A DNA stretch of 46,028 nucleotides. Origin: Saccoglossus kowalevskii. Lineage: Eukaryota; Hemichordata; Enteropneusta; Harrimaniidae. Of this stretch, positions 12,021-25,093 are shown in pieces. The DNA lies in NCBI RefSeq assembly GCF_000003605.2, contig NW_003113082.1, positions 1 to 46,028 on the forward strand, given 5' to 3'. Made by a program: the position numbers and the translations under genes. Below the pieces are notes generated by a model. That model was given only the letters and a program-made list of their open reading frames with translations. It was not told where the DNA came from and did no database searches. Each line of letters begins with the position of its first letter. Positions within the stretch are counted from its first letter, which is position 1.

Positions 12021-14384
12021 CATATTAGTTAACACCCACTCACATGGTTTATGAGCATACTAGGTAATACTCAGTCGCATGGGTTATGAGCATACAAGGT
12101 AACAACCAGTCACATGGGTTATGAGCACACAAGGTAACACACAGTCGCATGGTTATGAGCATACTAGGTAACAACCAGTCACATAGGTTAGGAGCACACT
12201 AGGTAACACGCAGTCAAATGGGCTATGAGCATACTAAGTAACACCCAGTCACATAGTATTACCCAGTCGCATGGGTTATGAGTATACTAGGTAACACCCA
12301 GTTACATTGGTTATGAGCACACAAGGTAACACCCAGTCACATGGGTTATTAGCACATAAGGTAACACCCACTCACATAGGTTATGAGCATACTCGGTAAC
12401 ACCCAGTCACATGGATTATGAGCATACTAGGTAACACCCAGTCACATGGGTTATGAGCACACAAGGTAACACCCACTCACATTGGATATGAGCATACTAG
12501 GTAACACCCAGTCACATGGGTTATGAGCATACTAGGTAACACCCAGTCACATGGGTTATGATCATACAAGGTAACACACAGTCATATGGGTTATGAGCAT
12601 ACTAAGTAACACCCAGTCACATAGTAACACCCAGTCGCATGGTTTATGAGCATACTAGGTAATACCCAGTCACATGGGTTATGAGCATAAAAGGTAACAC
12701 GCAGTGAAATGGGCTATGAGCACACTAAGTAACACCCAGTCACATAGTAACACGCAGTTGCATGGGTTATGAGCATACTAAGTAACACCCAGTCACATGG
12801 GTTATGAGCATACTAGGTAACACCCAGTCACATGGGTTATGAGCATACTAGGTTACAGCCAGTCACATGGGTTATGAGCATACTGGGTAACACCCAGTCA
12901 CACGGGTTATGAGCATACAAGGTAACACCCAGTCACACGGGTTATGGGCATACAAGGTAACACCCAGTCACATGGGTTATGAGCATACAAGGTAACACCC
13001 AGTCACATGGGTTATGAGCATACTAGGTAACACCCACTCACATGGGTTATGAGCATATTAGGTAACACCCAGTCACGTAGGTTATGAGCATACTAGGTAA
13101 CACCCAGTCACATGGATTATGAGCATACTAGGTAACACCCAGTCACATAGGTTATGAGCATACTAGGTAACACCGAGTCACATGGATTATGAGCATACTA
13201 GGTAACACCCAGTCGCATGGGTTATGAGCACACACTGTAACACCCAGTCACATAGTAACACCCAGTCACATGGTTTATGAGCATACTAGGTAATACCCAG
13301 TCACATGGGTTATGAGCATAAAAGGTAACACGCAGTCAAATGGGTTATGAGCATACTAAGTAACACCCAGTCACATAGTAACACCCAGTCGCATGGTTTA
13401 TGAGCATAATAGGTAACACCCACTCACATTGGTTATGAGCACACAAGGGAACACGCAGTTGCATGGGTTATGAGCATACTAAGTAACACCCAGTCACATG
13501 GGTTATGAGCATACTAGGTAACACCCAGTCACATGGGTTATGAGCATACTCGGTTACAGCCAGTCACATGGGTTATGAGCATACTGGGTAACACCCAGTC
13601 ACACGGGTTATGAGCACACAAGGTAACACCCAGTCACATGGGTTATGGGCATACAAGGTAACACCCAGTCACATGGGTTATGAGCATACAAGGTAACACC
13701 CAGTCACATGGGTTATGAGCATACTACGTAACACCCAGTCACACGGGTTATGAGCATACCACGTAACACCCAGTCACATGGGTTATGAGCACTCAAGGTA
13801 ACATCCAGTCACATGGGTTATGAGCATACTAGGTAACACCCACTCACATGGGTTATGAGCATACTAGGTAACACCCACTCACATGGGTTATGAGCATATT
13901 AGGTAACACCCAGTCACGTAGGTTATGAGCATACTAGGTAACACCCAGTCACATGGATTATGAGCATACTAGGTAACACCCAGTCACATAGGTTATGAGC
14001 ATACTAGGTAACACCGAGTCACATGGGATTATGAGCATACTAGTAACACCCAGTCGCATGGGGTTATGAGCACACACTGTAACACCCAGTCAAATGGGTT
14101 ATGAGCACACAAAGTAACACCCAGTCACATGGGTTATGAGTATAGTAGGTAACACCCACTCACATGGGTTATGAGCATACTAGGTAACAACCAGTTACAT
14201 GGGTTATGAGCACACAAGTTAACAACCAGTCACATGGTTAGGAGCACACTAGGTAACCCCCAGTGGCATTGGTTATGAGCATACTAGTTACCACACAATC
14301 ACATGGGTTATGAGCATACTAGGTAACACCCAGTCACATTCGTTATGAACATACAAAATAACACCCAGTCACATGGGTTATGAG
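12021..14384 (+). repeat. 2,364-bp higher-order repeat, unit 2
   Basis: Runs from the CATATTAGTTAAC unit at 12,021 to CATATTAGTTATTAC at 14,385; CATAAAAGG moves by the same 2,364 bp (12,686 to 15,050). Near 12,750 two monomers are missing from the inner repeat, giving a 631-bp instead of a 701-bp spacing (12,686 to 13,317). Confidence 0.72.
14020..14065 (+). repeat. Cluster of single-G indels
   Basis: Three one-base length changes in G runs fall within about 45 bases: CATGGGATT (extra G), CTAGTAAC (missing G) and CATGGGGTT (extra G). Length changes are rare elsewhere in the central domain. They could be a local mutation cluster or a homopolymer consensus error. Confidence 0.7.
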
Positions 14385-15049
14385 CATATTAGTTATTACC
14401 CACTCACATGGTTTATGAGCATACTAGGTAATACTCAGACGCATGGGTTATGAGCATACAAGGTAACAACCAGTCACATGGGTTATGAGCACACAAGGTA
14501 ACACACAGTCGCATGGTTATGAGCATACTAGGTAACAACCAGTCACATAGGTTAGGAGCACACTAGGTAACACGCAGTCAAATGGGCTATGAGCATACTA
14601 AGTAACACCCAGTCACATAGTATTACCCAGTCGCATGGGTTATGAGTATACTAGGTAACACCCAGTTACATTGGTTATGAGCACACAAGGTAACACCCAG
14701 TCACATGGGTTATTAGCACATAAGGTAACACCCACTCACATAGGTTATGAGCATACTCGGTAACACCCAGTCACATGGATTATGAGCATACTAGGTAACA
14801 CCCAGTCACATGGGTTATGAGCACACAAGGTAACACCCACTCACATTGGATATGAGCATACTAGGTAACACCCAGTCACATGGGTTATGAGCATACTAGG
14901 TAACACCCAGTCACATGGGTTATGATCATACAAGGTAACACACAGTCATATGGGTTATGAGCATACTAAGTAACACCCAGTCACATAGTAACACCCAGTC
15001 GCATGGTTTATGAGCATACTAGGTAATACCCAGTCACATGGGTTATGAG

Positions 15050-15750
15050 CATAAAAGGTAACACGCAGTCAAATGGGCTATGAGCATACTAAGTAACACC
15101 CAGTCACATAGTAACACCCAGTCGCATGGTTTATGAGCATACTAGGTAACACCCACTCACATTGGTTATGAGCACACAAGGGAACACGCAGTTGCATGGG
15201 TTATGAGCATACTAAGTAACACCCAGTCACATGGGTTATGAGCATACTAGGTAACACCCAGTCACATGGGTTATGAGCATACTAGGTTACAGCCAGTCAC
15301 ATGGGTTATGAGCATACTGGGTAACACCCAGTCACACGGGTTATGAGCATACAAGGTAACACCCAGTCACATGGGTTATGGGCATACAAGGTAACACCCA
15401 GTAACATGGGTTATGAGCATACAAGGTAACACCCAGTCACATGGGTTATGAGCATACTAGATAACACCCACTCACATGGGTTATGAGCATATTAGGTAAC
15501 ACCCAGTCATGTAGGTTATGAGCATACTAGGTAACACCCAGTCACATGGATTATGAGCATACTAGGTAACACCCAGTCACATAGGTTATGAGCATACTAG
15601 GTAACACCAAGTCACATGGATTATGAGCATACTAGGTAACACCCAGTCGCATGGGTTATGAGCACACACTGTAACACCCAGTCACATAGTAACACCCAGT
15701 CACATGGTTTATGAGCATACTAGGTAATACCCAGTCACATGGGTTATGAG
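15050..15750 (+). repeat. 701-bp higher-order repeat
   Basis: Same structure as 10,637-11,337, with two 18-bp half-units. Here both ends carry ATGAGCATAAAAGG, so it belongs to a different copying lineage from the G/T pairs. Confidence 0.8.
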
Positions 15751-18307
15751 CATAAAAGGTAACACGCAGTCAAATGGGTTATGAGCATACTAAGTAACAC
15801 CCAGTCACATAGTAACACCCAGTCGCATGGTTTATGAGCATAATAGGTAACACCCACTCACATTGGTTATGAGCACACAAGGGAACACGCAGTTGCATGG
15901 GTTATGAGCATACTAAGTAACACCCAGTCACATGGGTTATGAGCATACTAGGTAACACCCAGTCACATGGGTTATGAGCATACTCGGTTACAGCCAGTCA
16001 CATGGGTTATGAGCATACTGGGTAACACCCAGTCACACGGGTTATGAGCACACAAGGTAACACCCAGTCACATGGGTTATGGGCATACAAGGTAACACCC
16101 AGTCACATGGGTTATGAGCATACAAGGTAACACCCAGTCACATGGGTTATGAGCATACTACGTAACACCCAGTCACACGGGTTATGAGCATACCACGTAA
16201 CACCCAGTCACATGGGTTATGAGCACTCAAGGTAACATCCAGTCACATGGGTTATGAGCATACTAGGTAACACCCACTCACATGGGTTATGAGCATATTA
16301 GGTAACACCCAGTCACATGGATTATGAGTATACAAGGTAACACCCAGTCGCATGGGTTATGAGCACACAAGGTAACACCCAGTCAAATGGGTTATGAGCA
16401 CACAAGGTAACACCCAGTCACATAGGTTATGAGTAAAGTAGGTAACACCCACTCACATGGGTTATGAGCATACTAGGTAACAGCCAGTCACATGGGTTAT
16501 GAGCATACAAGGTAACACCCAGTCACATGGGTTATGAACACTCAAGGTAATACCCAGTCACATGGGTTATGAGCATACTAGGTAACACCCACTCACATGG
16601 GTTATGAGCATATTAGGCAACACCCAGTCACGTAGGTTATGAGCATACTAGGTAACACCCAGTCACATGGATTATGAGCATACTAGGTAACACCCAGTCA
16701 CATAGGTTATGAGCATACTAGGTAACACCAAGTCACATGGATTATGAGCATACTAGGTAACACCCAGTCGCATGGGTTATGAGCACACACTGTAACACCC
16801 AGTCAAATGGGTTATGAGCACACAAAGTAACACCCAGTCACATGGGTTATGAGTATAGTAGGTAACACCCACTCACATGGGTTATGAGCATACTAGGTAA
16901 CACCCAGTCACATGGGTTATGAGCATACTAGGTAACACCCACTCACATGGGTTATGAGCATATTAGGTAACACCCAGTCACGTAGGTTATGAGCATACTA
17001 GGTAACACCCAGTCACATGGATTATGAGCATACTAGGTAACACCCAGTCACATAGGTTATGAGCATACTAGGTAACACCGAGTCACATGGATTATGAGCA
17101 TACTAGGTAACACCCAGTCGCATGGGTTATGAGCACACACTGTAACACCCAGTCACATAGTAACACCCAGTCACATGGTTTATGAGCATACTAGGTAATA
17201 CCCAGTCACATGGGTTATGAGCATAAAAGGTAACACGCAGTCAAATGGGTTATGAGCATACTAAGTAACACCCAGTCACATAGTAACACTTAGTCGCATG
17301 GTTTATGAGCATACTAGGTAACACCCACTCACATTGGTTATGAGCACACAAGGGAACACTCAGTTGCATGGGTTATGAGCATACTAAGTAACACCCAGTC
17401 ACATGGGTTATGAGCATACTAGGTAACACCCAGTCACATGGGTTATGAGCATACTAGGTTACAGCCAGTCACATGGGTTATGAGCATACTGGGTAACACC
17501 CAGTCACACGGGTTATGAGCATACAAGGTAACACCCAGTCACATGGGTTATGGGCATACAAGGTAACACCCAGTCACATGGGTTATGAGCATACAAGGTA
17601 ACACCCAGTCACATGGGTTATGAGCATACTAGGTAACACCCAGTCACACGGGTTATGAGCATACCACGTAACACCCAGTCACATGGGTTATGAGCACTCA
17701 AGGTAACACCCAGTTGCATGGGTTATGAGCATACTAGGTAACACCCAGTCACATGGGTTATGAGCATACTAGGTAACAACCAGTCACATTAGTTATGAGC
17801 ACACAAGGTAACATCCAGTCACATGGGTTATGAGCATACTAGGTAACACCCACTCACATGGGTTATGAGCATATTAGGTAACACCCAGTCACATGGATTA
17901 TGAGTATACAAGGTAACACCCAGTCGCATGGGTTAAGAGCACACACGGTAACACCCAGTCACATGGGTTATTAGCACATAAGGTAACACCCACTCACATA
18001 GGTTATGAGCATACTCGGAAACACCCAGTCACATGGATTATGAGCATACTAGGTAACACCCAGTCACATGGGTTATGAGCACACAAGGTAACACCCACTC
18101 ACATTGGATATGAGCATACTAGGTAACACCCAGTCACATGGGTTATGAGCATACTAGGTAACACCCAGTCACATGGGTTATGATCATACAAGGTAACACA
18201 CAGTCATATGGGTTATGAGCATACTAAGTAACACCCAGTCACATAGTAACACCCAGTCGCATGGTTTATGAGCATACTAGGTAATACCCAGTCACATGGG
18301 TTATGAG

Positions 18308-19008
18308 CATAAAAGGTAACACGCAGTCAAATGGGCTATGAGCATACTAAGTAACACCCAGTCACATAGTAACACCCAGTCGCATGGTTTATGAGCATAC
18401 TAGGTAACACCCACTCACATTGGTTATGAGCACACAAGGGAACACGCAGTTGCATGGGTTATGAGCATACTAAGTAACACCCAGTCACATGGGTTATGAG
18501 CATACTAGGTAACACCCAGTCACATGGGTTATGAGCATACTAGGTTACAGCCAGTCACATGGGTTATGAGCATACAAGGTAACACCCAGTCACACGGGTT
18601 ATGAGCATACAAGGTAACACCCAGTCACATGGGTTATGGGCATACAAGGTAACACCCAGTCACATGGGTTATGAGCATACAAGGTAACACCCAGTCACAT
18701 GGGTTATGAGCATACTAGGTAACACCCACTCACATGGGTTATGAGCATATTAGGTAACACCCAGTCACGTAGGTTATGAGCATACTAGGTAACACCCAGT
18801 CACATGGATTATGAGCATACTAGGTAACACCCAGTCACATAGGTTATGAGCATACTAGGTAACACCAAGTCACATGGATTATGAGCACACAAGGTAACAC
18901 CCAGTCACATGGGTTATGAGCACACACTGTAACACCCAGTCACATAGTAACACCCAGTCACATGGTTTATGAGCATACTAGGTAATACCCAGTCACATGG
19001 GTTATTAG
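18308..19008 (+). repeat. 701-bp higher-order repeat
   Basis: Matches 10,637-11,337 at offset 7,671 for both ends, including the ATGAGC/ATTAGC difference. The following copy begins 1,577 bp later. Confidence 0.8.
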
Positions 19009-19884
19009 CATAAAAGGTAACACGCAGTCAAATGGGCTATGAGCATACTAAGTAACACCCAGTCACATAGTAACACCCAGTCGCATGGTTTATGAGCATA
19101 CTAGGTAACACCCACTCACATTGGTTATGAGCACACAAGGGAACACGCAGTTGCATGGGTTATGAGCATACTAAGTAACACCCAGTCACATGGGTTATGA
19201 GCATACTAGGTAACACCCAGTCACATGGGTTATGAGCATACTAGGTTACAGCCAGTCACATGGGTTATGAGCATACTGGGTAACACCCAGTCACACGGGT
19301 TATGAGCATACAAGGTAACACCCAGTCACATGGGTTATGGGCATACAAGGTAACACCCAGTCACATGGGTTATGAGCATACAAGGTAACACCCAGTCACA
19401 TGGGTTATGAGCATACTAGGTAACACCCAGTCACACGGGTTATGAGCATACCACGTAACACCCAGTCACATGGGTTATGAGCATTCAAGGTAACACCCAG
19501 TTGCATGGGTTATGAGCATACTAGGTAACACCCAGTCACATGGGTTATGAGCATACTAGGTAACAACCAGTCACATTAGTTATGAGCACACAAGGTAACA
19601 TCCAGTCACATGGGTTATGAGCATACTAGGTAACACCCACTCACATGGGTTATGAGCATATTAGGTAACACCCAGTCACATGGATTATGAGTATACAAGG
19701 TAACACCCAGTCGCATGGGTTATGAGCACACACGGTAACACCCAGTCAAATGGGTTATGAGCACACAAGGTAACACCCAGTCACATAGGTTATGAGTATA
19801 GTAGGTAACACCCACTCACATAGTATTACCCAGTCGCATGGGTTATGAGTATACTAGGTAATACCCAGTCACATGGGTTATGAG

Positions 19885-20585
19885 CATAAAAGGTAACACG
19901 CAGTCAAATGGGCTATGAGCATACTAAGTAACACCCAGTCACATAGTAACACCCAGTCGCATGGTTTATGAGCATACTAGGTAACACCCACTCACATTGG
20001 TTATGAGGACACAAGGGAACACGCAGTTGCATGGGTTATGAGCATACTAAGTAACACCCAGTCACATGGGTTATGAGCATACTAGGTAACACCCAGTCAC
20101 ATGGGTTATGAGCATACTAGGTTACAGCCAGTCACATGGGTTATGAGCATACTGGGTAACACCCAGTCACACGGGTTATGAGCATACAAGGTAACACCCA
20201 GTCACATGGGTTATGGGCATACAAGGTAACACCCAGTCACATGGGTTATGAGCATACAAGGTAACACCCAGTCACATGGGTTATGAGCATACTAGGTAAC
20301 ACCCACTCACATGGGTTATGAGCATATTAGGTAACACCCAGTCACGTAGGTTATGAGCATACTAGGTAACACCCAGTCACATGGATTATGAGCATACTAG
20401 GTAACACCCAGTCACATAGGTTATGAGCATACTAGGTAACACCAAGTCACATGGATTATGAGCATACTAGGTAACACCCAGTCGCATGGGTTATGAGCAC
20501 ACACTGTAACACCCAGTCACATAGTAACACCCAGTCACATGGTTTATGAGCATACTAGGTAATACCCAGTCACATGGGTTATTAG
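19885..20585 (+). repeat. 701-bp higher-order repeat
   Basis: Lies 1,577 bp after the 18,308 copy at both ends; the GCATTCAAGG unit at 19,482 and GCACTCAAGG unit near 21,059 keep the same spacing, indicating a tandem 1,577-bp duplication. Confidence 0.8.
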
Positions 20586-20593
20586 CATAAAAG

Positions 20594-21537
20594 GTAACAC
20601 GCAGTCAAATGGGCTATGAGCATACTAAGTAACACCCAGTCACATAGTAACACCCAGTCGCATGGTTTATGAGCATACTAGGTAACACCCACTCACATTG
20701 GTTATGAGCACACAAGGGAACACGCAGTTGCATGGGTTATGAGCATACTAAGTAACACCCAGTCACATGGGTTATGAGCATACTAGGTAACACCCAGTCA
20801 CATGGGTTATGAGCATACTAGGTTACAGCCAGTCACATGGGTTATGAGCATACTGGGTAACACCCAGTCACACGGGTTATGAGCATACAAGGTAACACCC
20901 AGTCACATGGGTTATGGGCATACAAGGTAACACCCAGTCACATGGGTTATGAGCATACAAGGTAACACCCAGTCACATGGGTTATGAGCATACTAGGTAA
21001 CACCCAGTCACACGGGTTATGAGCATACCACGTAACACCCAGTCACATGGGTTATGAGCACTCAAGGTAACACCCAGTTGCATGGGTTATGAGCATACTA
21101 GGTAACACCCAGTCACATGGGTTATGAGCATACTAGGTAACAACCAGTCACATTAGTTATGAGCACACAAGGTAACATCCAGTCACATGGGTTATGAGCA
21201 TACTAGTTACCACACAATCACATGGGTTATGAGCATACTAGGTAACACCCAGTCACATTCGTTATGAACATACAAAATAACACCCAGTCACATGGGTTAT
21301 GAGCATATTAGTTAACACCCACTCACATGGTTTATGAGCATACTAGGTAATACTCAGTCGCATGGGTTATGAGCATACAAGGTAACAACCAGTCACATGG
21401 GTTATGAGCACACAAGGTAACACACAGTCGCATGGTTATGAGCATACTAGGTAACAACCAGTCACATAGGTTAGGAGCACACTAGGTAACACGCAGTCAA
21501 ATGGGCTATGAGCATACTAAGTAACACCCAGTCACAT
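20594..21537 (+). repeat. Copy of 9,262-10,205 (offset about 11,332)
   Basis: The CTAGTTACCACACAATC unit (9,871 and 21,203), the CATTCGTTATGAAC unit and the CATATTAGTTAAC unit (9,972 and 21,304) keep an offset of 11,332. Colinearity ends where the left copy has its AGTATTA half-unit and this copy enters the divergent units at 21,527. Confidence 0.78.
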
Positions 21538-21614
21538 GGGATATGACCATCACATGTAATACGAATACACATGGTCTATGAGCATACTATTGAATACCAA
21601 CTCACATAGTAACA
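21527..21614 (+). repeat. Strongly diverged monomers
   Basis: Two units of exactly 35 bp (21,527-21,561 and 21,562-21,596) and one 18-bp half-unit (21,597-21,614). By eye the first differs from consensus at about 7 of 35 positions and the second at about 10 of 35, against a few for neighbouring units. Visible changes include GACCATCACATG, CGAATACACATGG and TATTGAATACC. Length is kept, so these are substitutions rather than indels. I saw no second copy in the window. Confidence 0.88.
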
Positions 21615-21864
21615 CCCAGTCACATGGGTTATGAGCATACTAGGTAACACCCACTCACATTGGTTATGAGCACACAAGGGAACACGCAGTTGCATGGGTT
21701 ATGAGCATACTAAGTAACACCCAGTCACATGGGTTATGAGCATACTAGGTAACACCCAGTCACATGGGTTATGAGCATACTAGGTTACAGCCAGTCACAT
21801 GGGTTATGAGCATACTGGGTAACACCCAGTCACACGGGTTATGAGCATACAAGGTAACACCCAG

Positions 21865-22320
21865 TCACATGGATTATGAGCATACCAGGTAACACCCAGT
21901 CACATGGGTTATGAGCACACAAGGTAACACCCACTCACATGGGTTATGAGCATACTAGGTAACACCCATTAACATTAGTTATGAGCACACAAGGTAACAC
22001 CCAGTCACACGGGTTATGAGCATACCAGGTAACACCCAGTCACATGGGTTATGAGCATATTAGGTAACACCCAGTCACATGGGTTATGAGCATACTAGGT
22101 AACAACCAGTCACATTAGTTATGAGTACACAAGGTAACATCCAGTCACATGGGTTATGAGCACACTAGGTAACACCCAGTTGCATGGGTTATGAGCATAC
22201 GAGGTAACACCCAGTCGCATTGGTTATGAGCATACTAGGTAACACCAACTCACATGGATTATGAACATACTAGGTATGTAACCAGTCACATGGGTTAGGA
22301 GCACACTAGGTAACACGGGT
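21865..22320 (+). repeat. Third copy of 8,231-8,686 (offset 13,634)
   Basis: Starts at a CATGGATTATGAGCATACCAGG unit and ends inside the AACACGGGT truncated unit. It is followed at once by the start of the 22,321 block, which contains another copy of the same stretch at 23,450. The region 8,231-8,686 is therefore present three times. Confidence 0.8.
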
Positions 22321-25093
22321 TATGAGTATACAAGGTAACACCCAGTCGCATGGGTTATGAGCACACACGGTAACACCCAGTCAAATGGGTTATGAGCACA
22401 CAAGGTAACACCTAGTCACATAGGTTATGAGTATAGTAGGTAACACCCACTCACATAGTATTACCCAGTCGCATGGGTTATGAGTATACTAGGTAACACC
22501 CAGTTACATTGGTTATGAGCACACAAGGTAACACCCAGTCACATGGGTTATTAGCACATAAGGTAACACCCACTCACATAGGTTATGAGCATACTCGGTA
22601 ACACCCAGTCACATGGATTATGAGCATACTAGGTAACACCCAGTCACATGGGTTATGAGCACACAAGGAAACACCCACTCACATTGGATATGAGCATACT
22701 AGGTAACACCCAGTCACATGGGTTATGAGCATACTAGGTAACACCCAGTCACATGGGTTATGATCATACAAGGTAACACACAGTCATATGGGTTATGAGC
22801 ATACTAAGTAACACCCAGTCACATAGTAACACCCAGTCGCATGGTTTATGAGCATACTAGGTAATACCCAGTCACATGGGTTATGAGCATAAAAGGTAAC
22901 ACGCAGTCAAATGGGCTATGAGCACACTAAGTAACACCCAGTCACATAGTAACACCCAGTCGCATGGTTTATGAGCATACTAGGTAACACCCACTCACAT
23001 TGGTTATGAGCACACAAGGGAACACGCAGTTGCATGGGTTATGAGCATACTAAGTAACACCCAGTCACATGGGTTATGAGCATACTAGGTAACACCCAGT
23101 CACATGGGTTATGAGCATACTAGGTTACAGCCAGTCACATGGGTTATGAGGATACTGGGTAACACCCAGTCACACGGGTTATGAGCATACAAGGTAACAC
23201 CCAGTCACATGGGTTATGGGCATACAAGGTAACACCCAGTCACATGGGTTATGAGCATACAAGGTAACACCCAGTCACATGGGTTATGAGCATACTAGGT
23301 AACACCCACTCACATGGGTTATGAGCATATTAGGTAACACCCAGTCACGTAGGTTATGAGCATACTAGGTTACAGCCAGTCACATGGGTTATGAGCATAC
23401 TGGGTAACACCCAGTCACACGGGTTATGAGCATACAAGGTAACACCCAGTCACATAGATTATGAGCATACCAGGTAACACCCAGTCACATGGGTTATGAG
23501 CACACAAGGTAACACCCACTCACATGGGTTATGAGCATACTAGGTAACACCCATTAACATTAGTTATGAGCACACAAGGTAACACCCAGTCACACGGGTT
23601 ATGAGCATACCAGGTAACACCCAGTCACATGGGTTATGAGCATATTAGGTAACACCCAGTCACATGGGTTATGAGCATACTAGGTAACAACCAGTCACAT
23701 TAGTTATGAGTACACAAGGTAACATCCAGTCACATGGGTTATGAGCACACTAGGTAACACCCAGTTGCATGGGTTATGAGCATACGAGGTAACACCCAGT
23801 CGCATTGGTTATGAGCATACTAGGTAACACCAACTCACATGGGTTATGAACATACTAGGTATGTAACCAGTCACATGGGTTAGGAGCACACTAGGTAACA
23901 CGGGTTATGAGCATACTAGGTAACACCCAGTCACATGGGTTATGAGCACACTAGGTAACACCCAGTTGCATGGGTTATGAGCATACGAGGTAACACCCAG
24001 TCGCATTGGTTATGAGCATACTAGGTAACACCCACTCACATAGGTTATGAACATACTAGGTATGTAACCAGTCACATGGGTTAGGAGCACACTAGGTAAC
24101 ACCCAGTCACATGGGTTATGAGCATACTAGGTAACAACCAGTCACATGGGTTAGGAGCACACTAGGTAACACGCAGTCACATGGGTTAGGAGCACACAAG
24201 ATAACAACCAGTCACATGGGTTAGGAGCACACTAGGTAACACCCAGTTGCATTGGTTATGAGCATACGAGGTAACACCCAGTCGCATTGGTTATGAGCAT
24301 ACGAGGTAACACCCAGTCACATGGGTTATGAGCATACTAGGTAACAACCAGTCACATGGGTTGCGAGCACACAAGGTAACACACAGTCACATGGGTTATG
24401 AGCATACTTGGTAACACCAACTCACATGGGTTATGAGCATACCAGGTAACAACCAGTCACATGGGTTATGAGCATAAAAGGTAACACGCAGTCAAATGGG
24501 CTATGAGCATACTAAGTAACACCCAGTCACATAGTAACACCCAGTCGCATGGTTTATGAGCATAATAGGTAACACCCACTCACATTGGTTATGAGCACAC
24601 AAGGGAACACGCAGTTGCATGGGTTATGAGCATACTAAGTAACACCCAGTCACATGGGTTATGAGCATACTAGGTAACACCCAGTAACATGGGTTATGAG
24701 CATACTAAGTTACAGCCAGTCACATGGGTTATGAGCATACTGGGTAACACCCAGTCACACGGGTTATGAGCATACAAGGTAACACCCAGTCACATGGGTT
24801 ATGGGCATACAAGGTAACAACCAGTCACATGGGTTATGAGCATACAAGGTAACACCCAGTCACATGGGTTATGAGCATACTAGGTAACACCCAGTCACAC
24901 GGGTTATGAGCATACCACGTAACACCCAGTCACATGGGTTTATGAGCACTCAAGGTAACACCCAGTTGCATGGGTTATGAGCATACTAGGTAACACCCAG
25001 TCACATGGGTTATGAGCATACTAGATAACAACCAGTCACATTAGTTATGAGCACACAAGGTAACATCCAGTCACATGGGTTATGAGCATACTA
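22321..25093 (+). repeat. 2.77-kb block, right copy of the 15,219-bp-offset duplication
   Basis: Colinear with 7,102-9,873. Small differences include CACCTAGTC near 22,410, GAGGATACTGGG near 23,150 and CACATAGATT at 23,450. The left junction falls inside the truncated AACACGGGT unit near 22,320, a likely recombination point. Confidence 0.85.

Noticed and set aside
21527-21614. Transposon insertion or foreign spacer
   Set aside because: The stretch keeps the 35-bp register and aligns to the monomer throughout, so it is diverged satellite, not an insertion.
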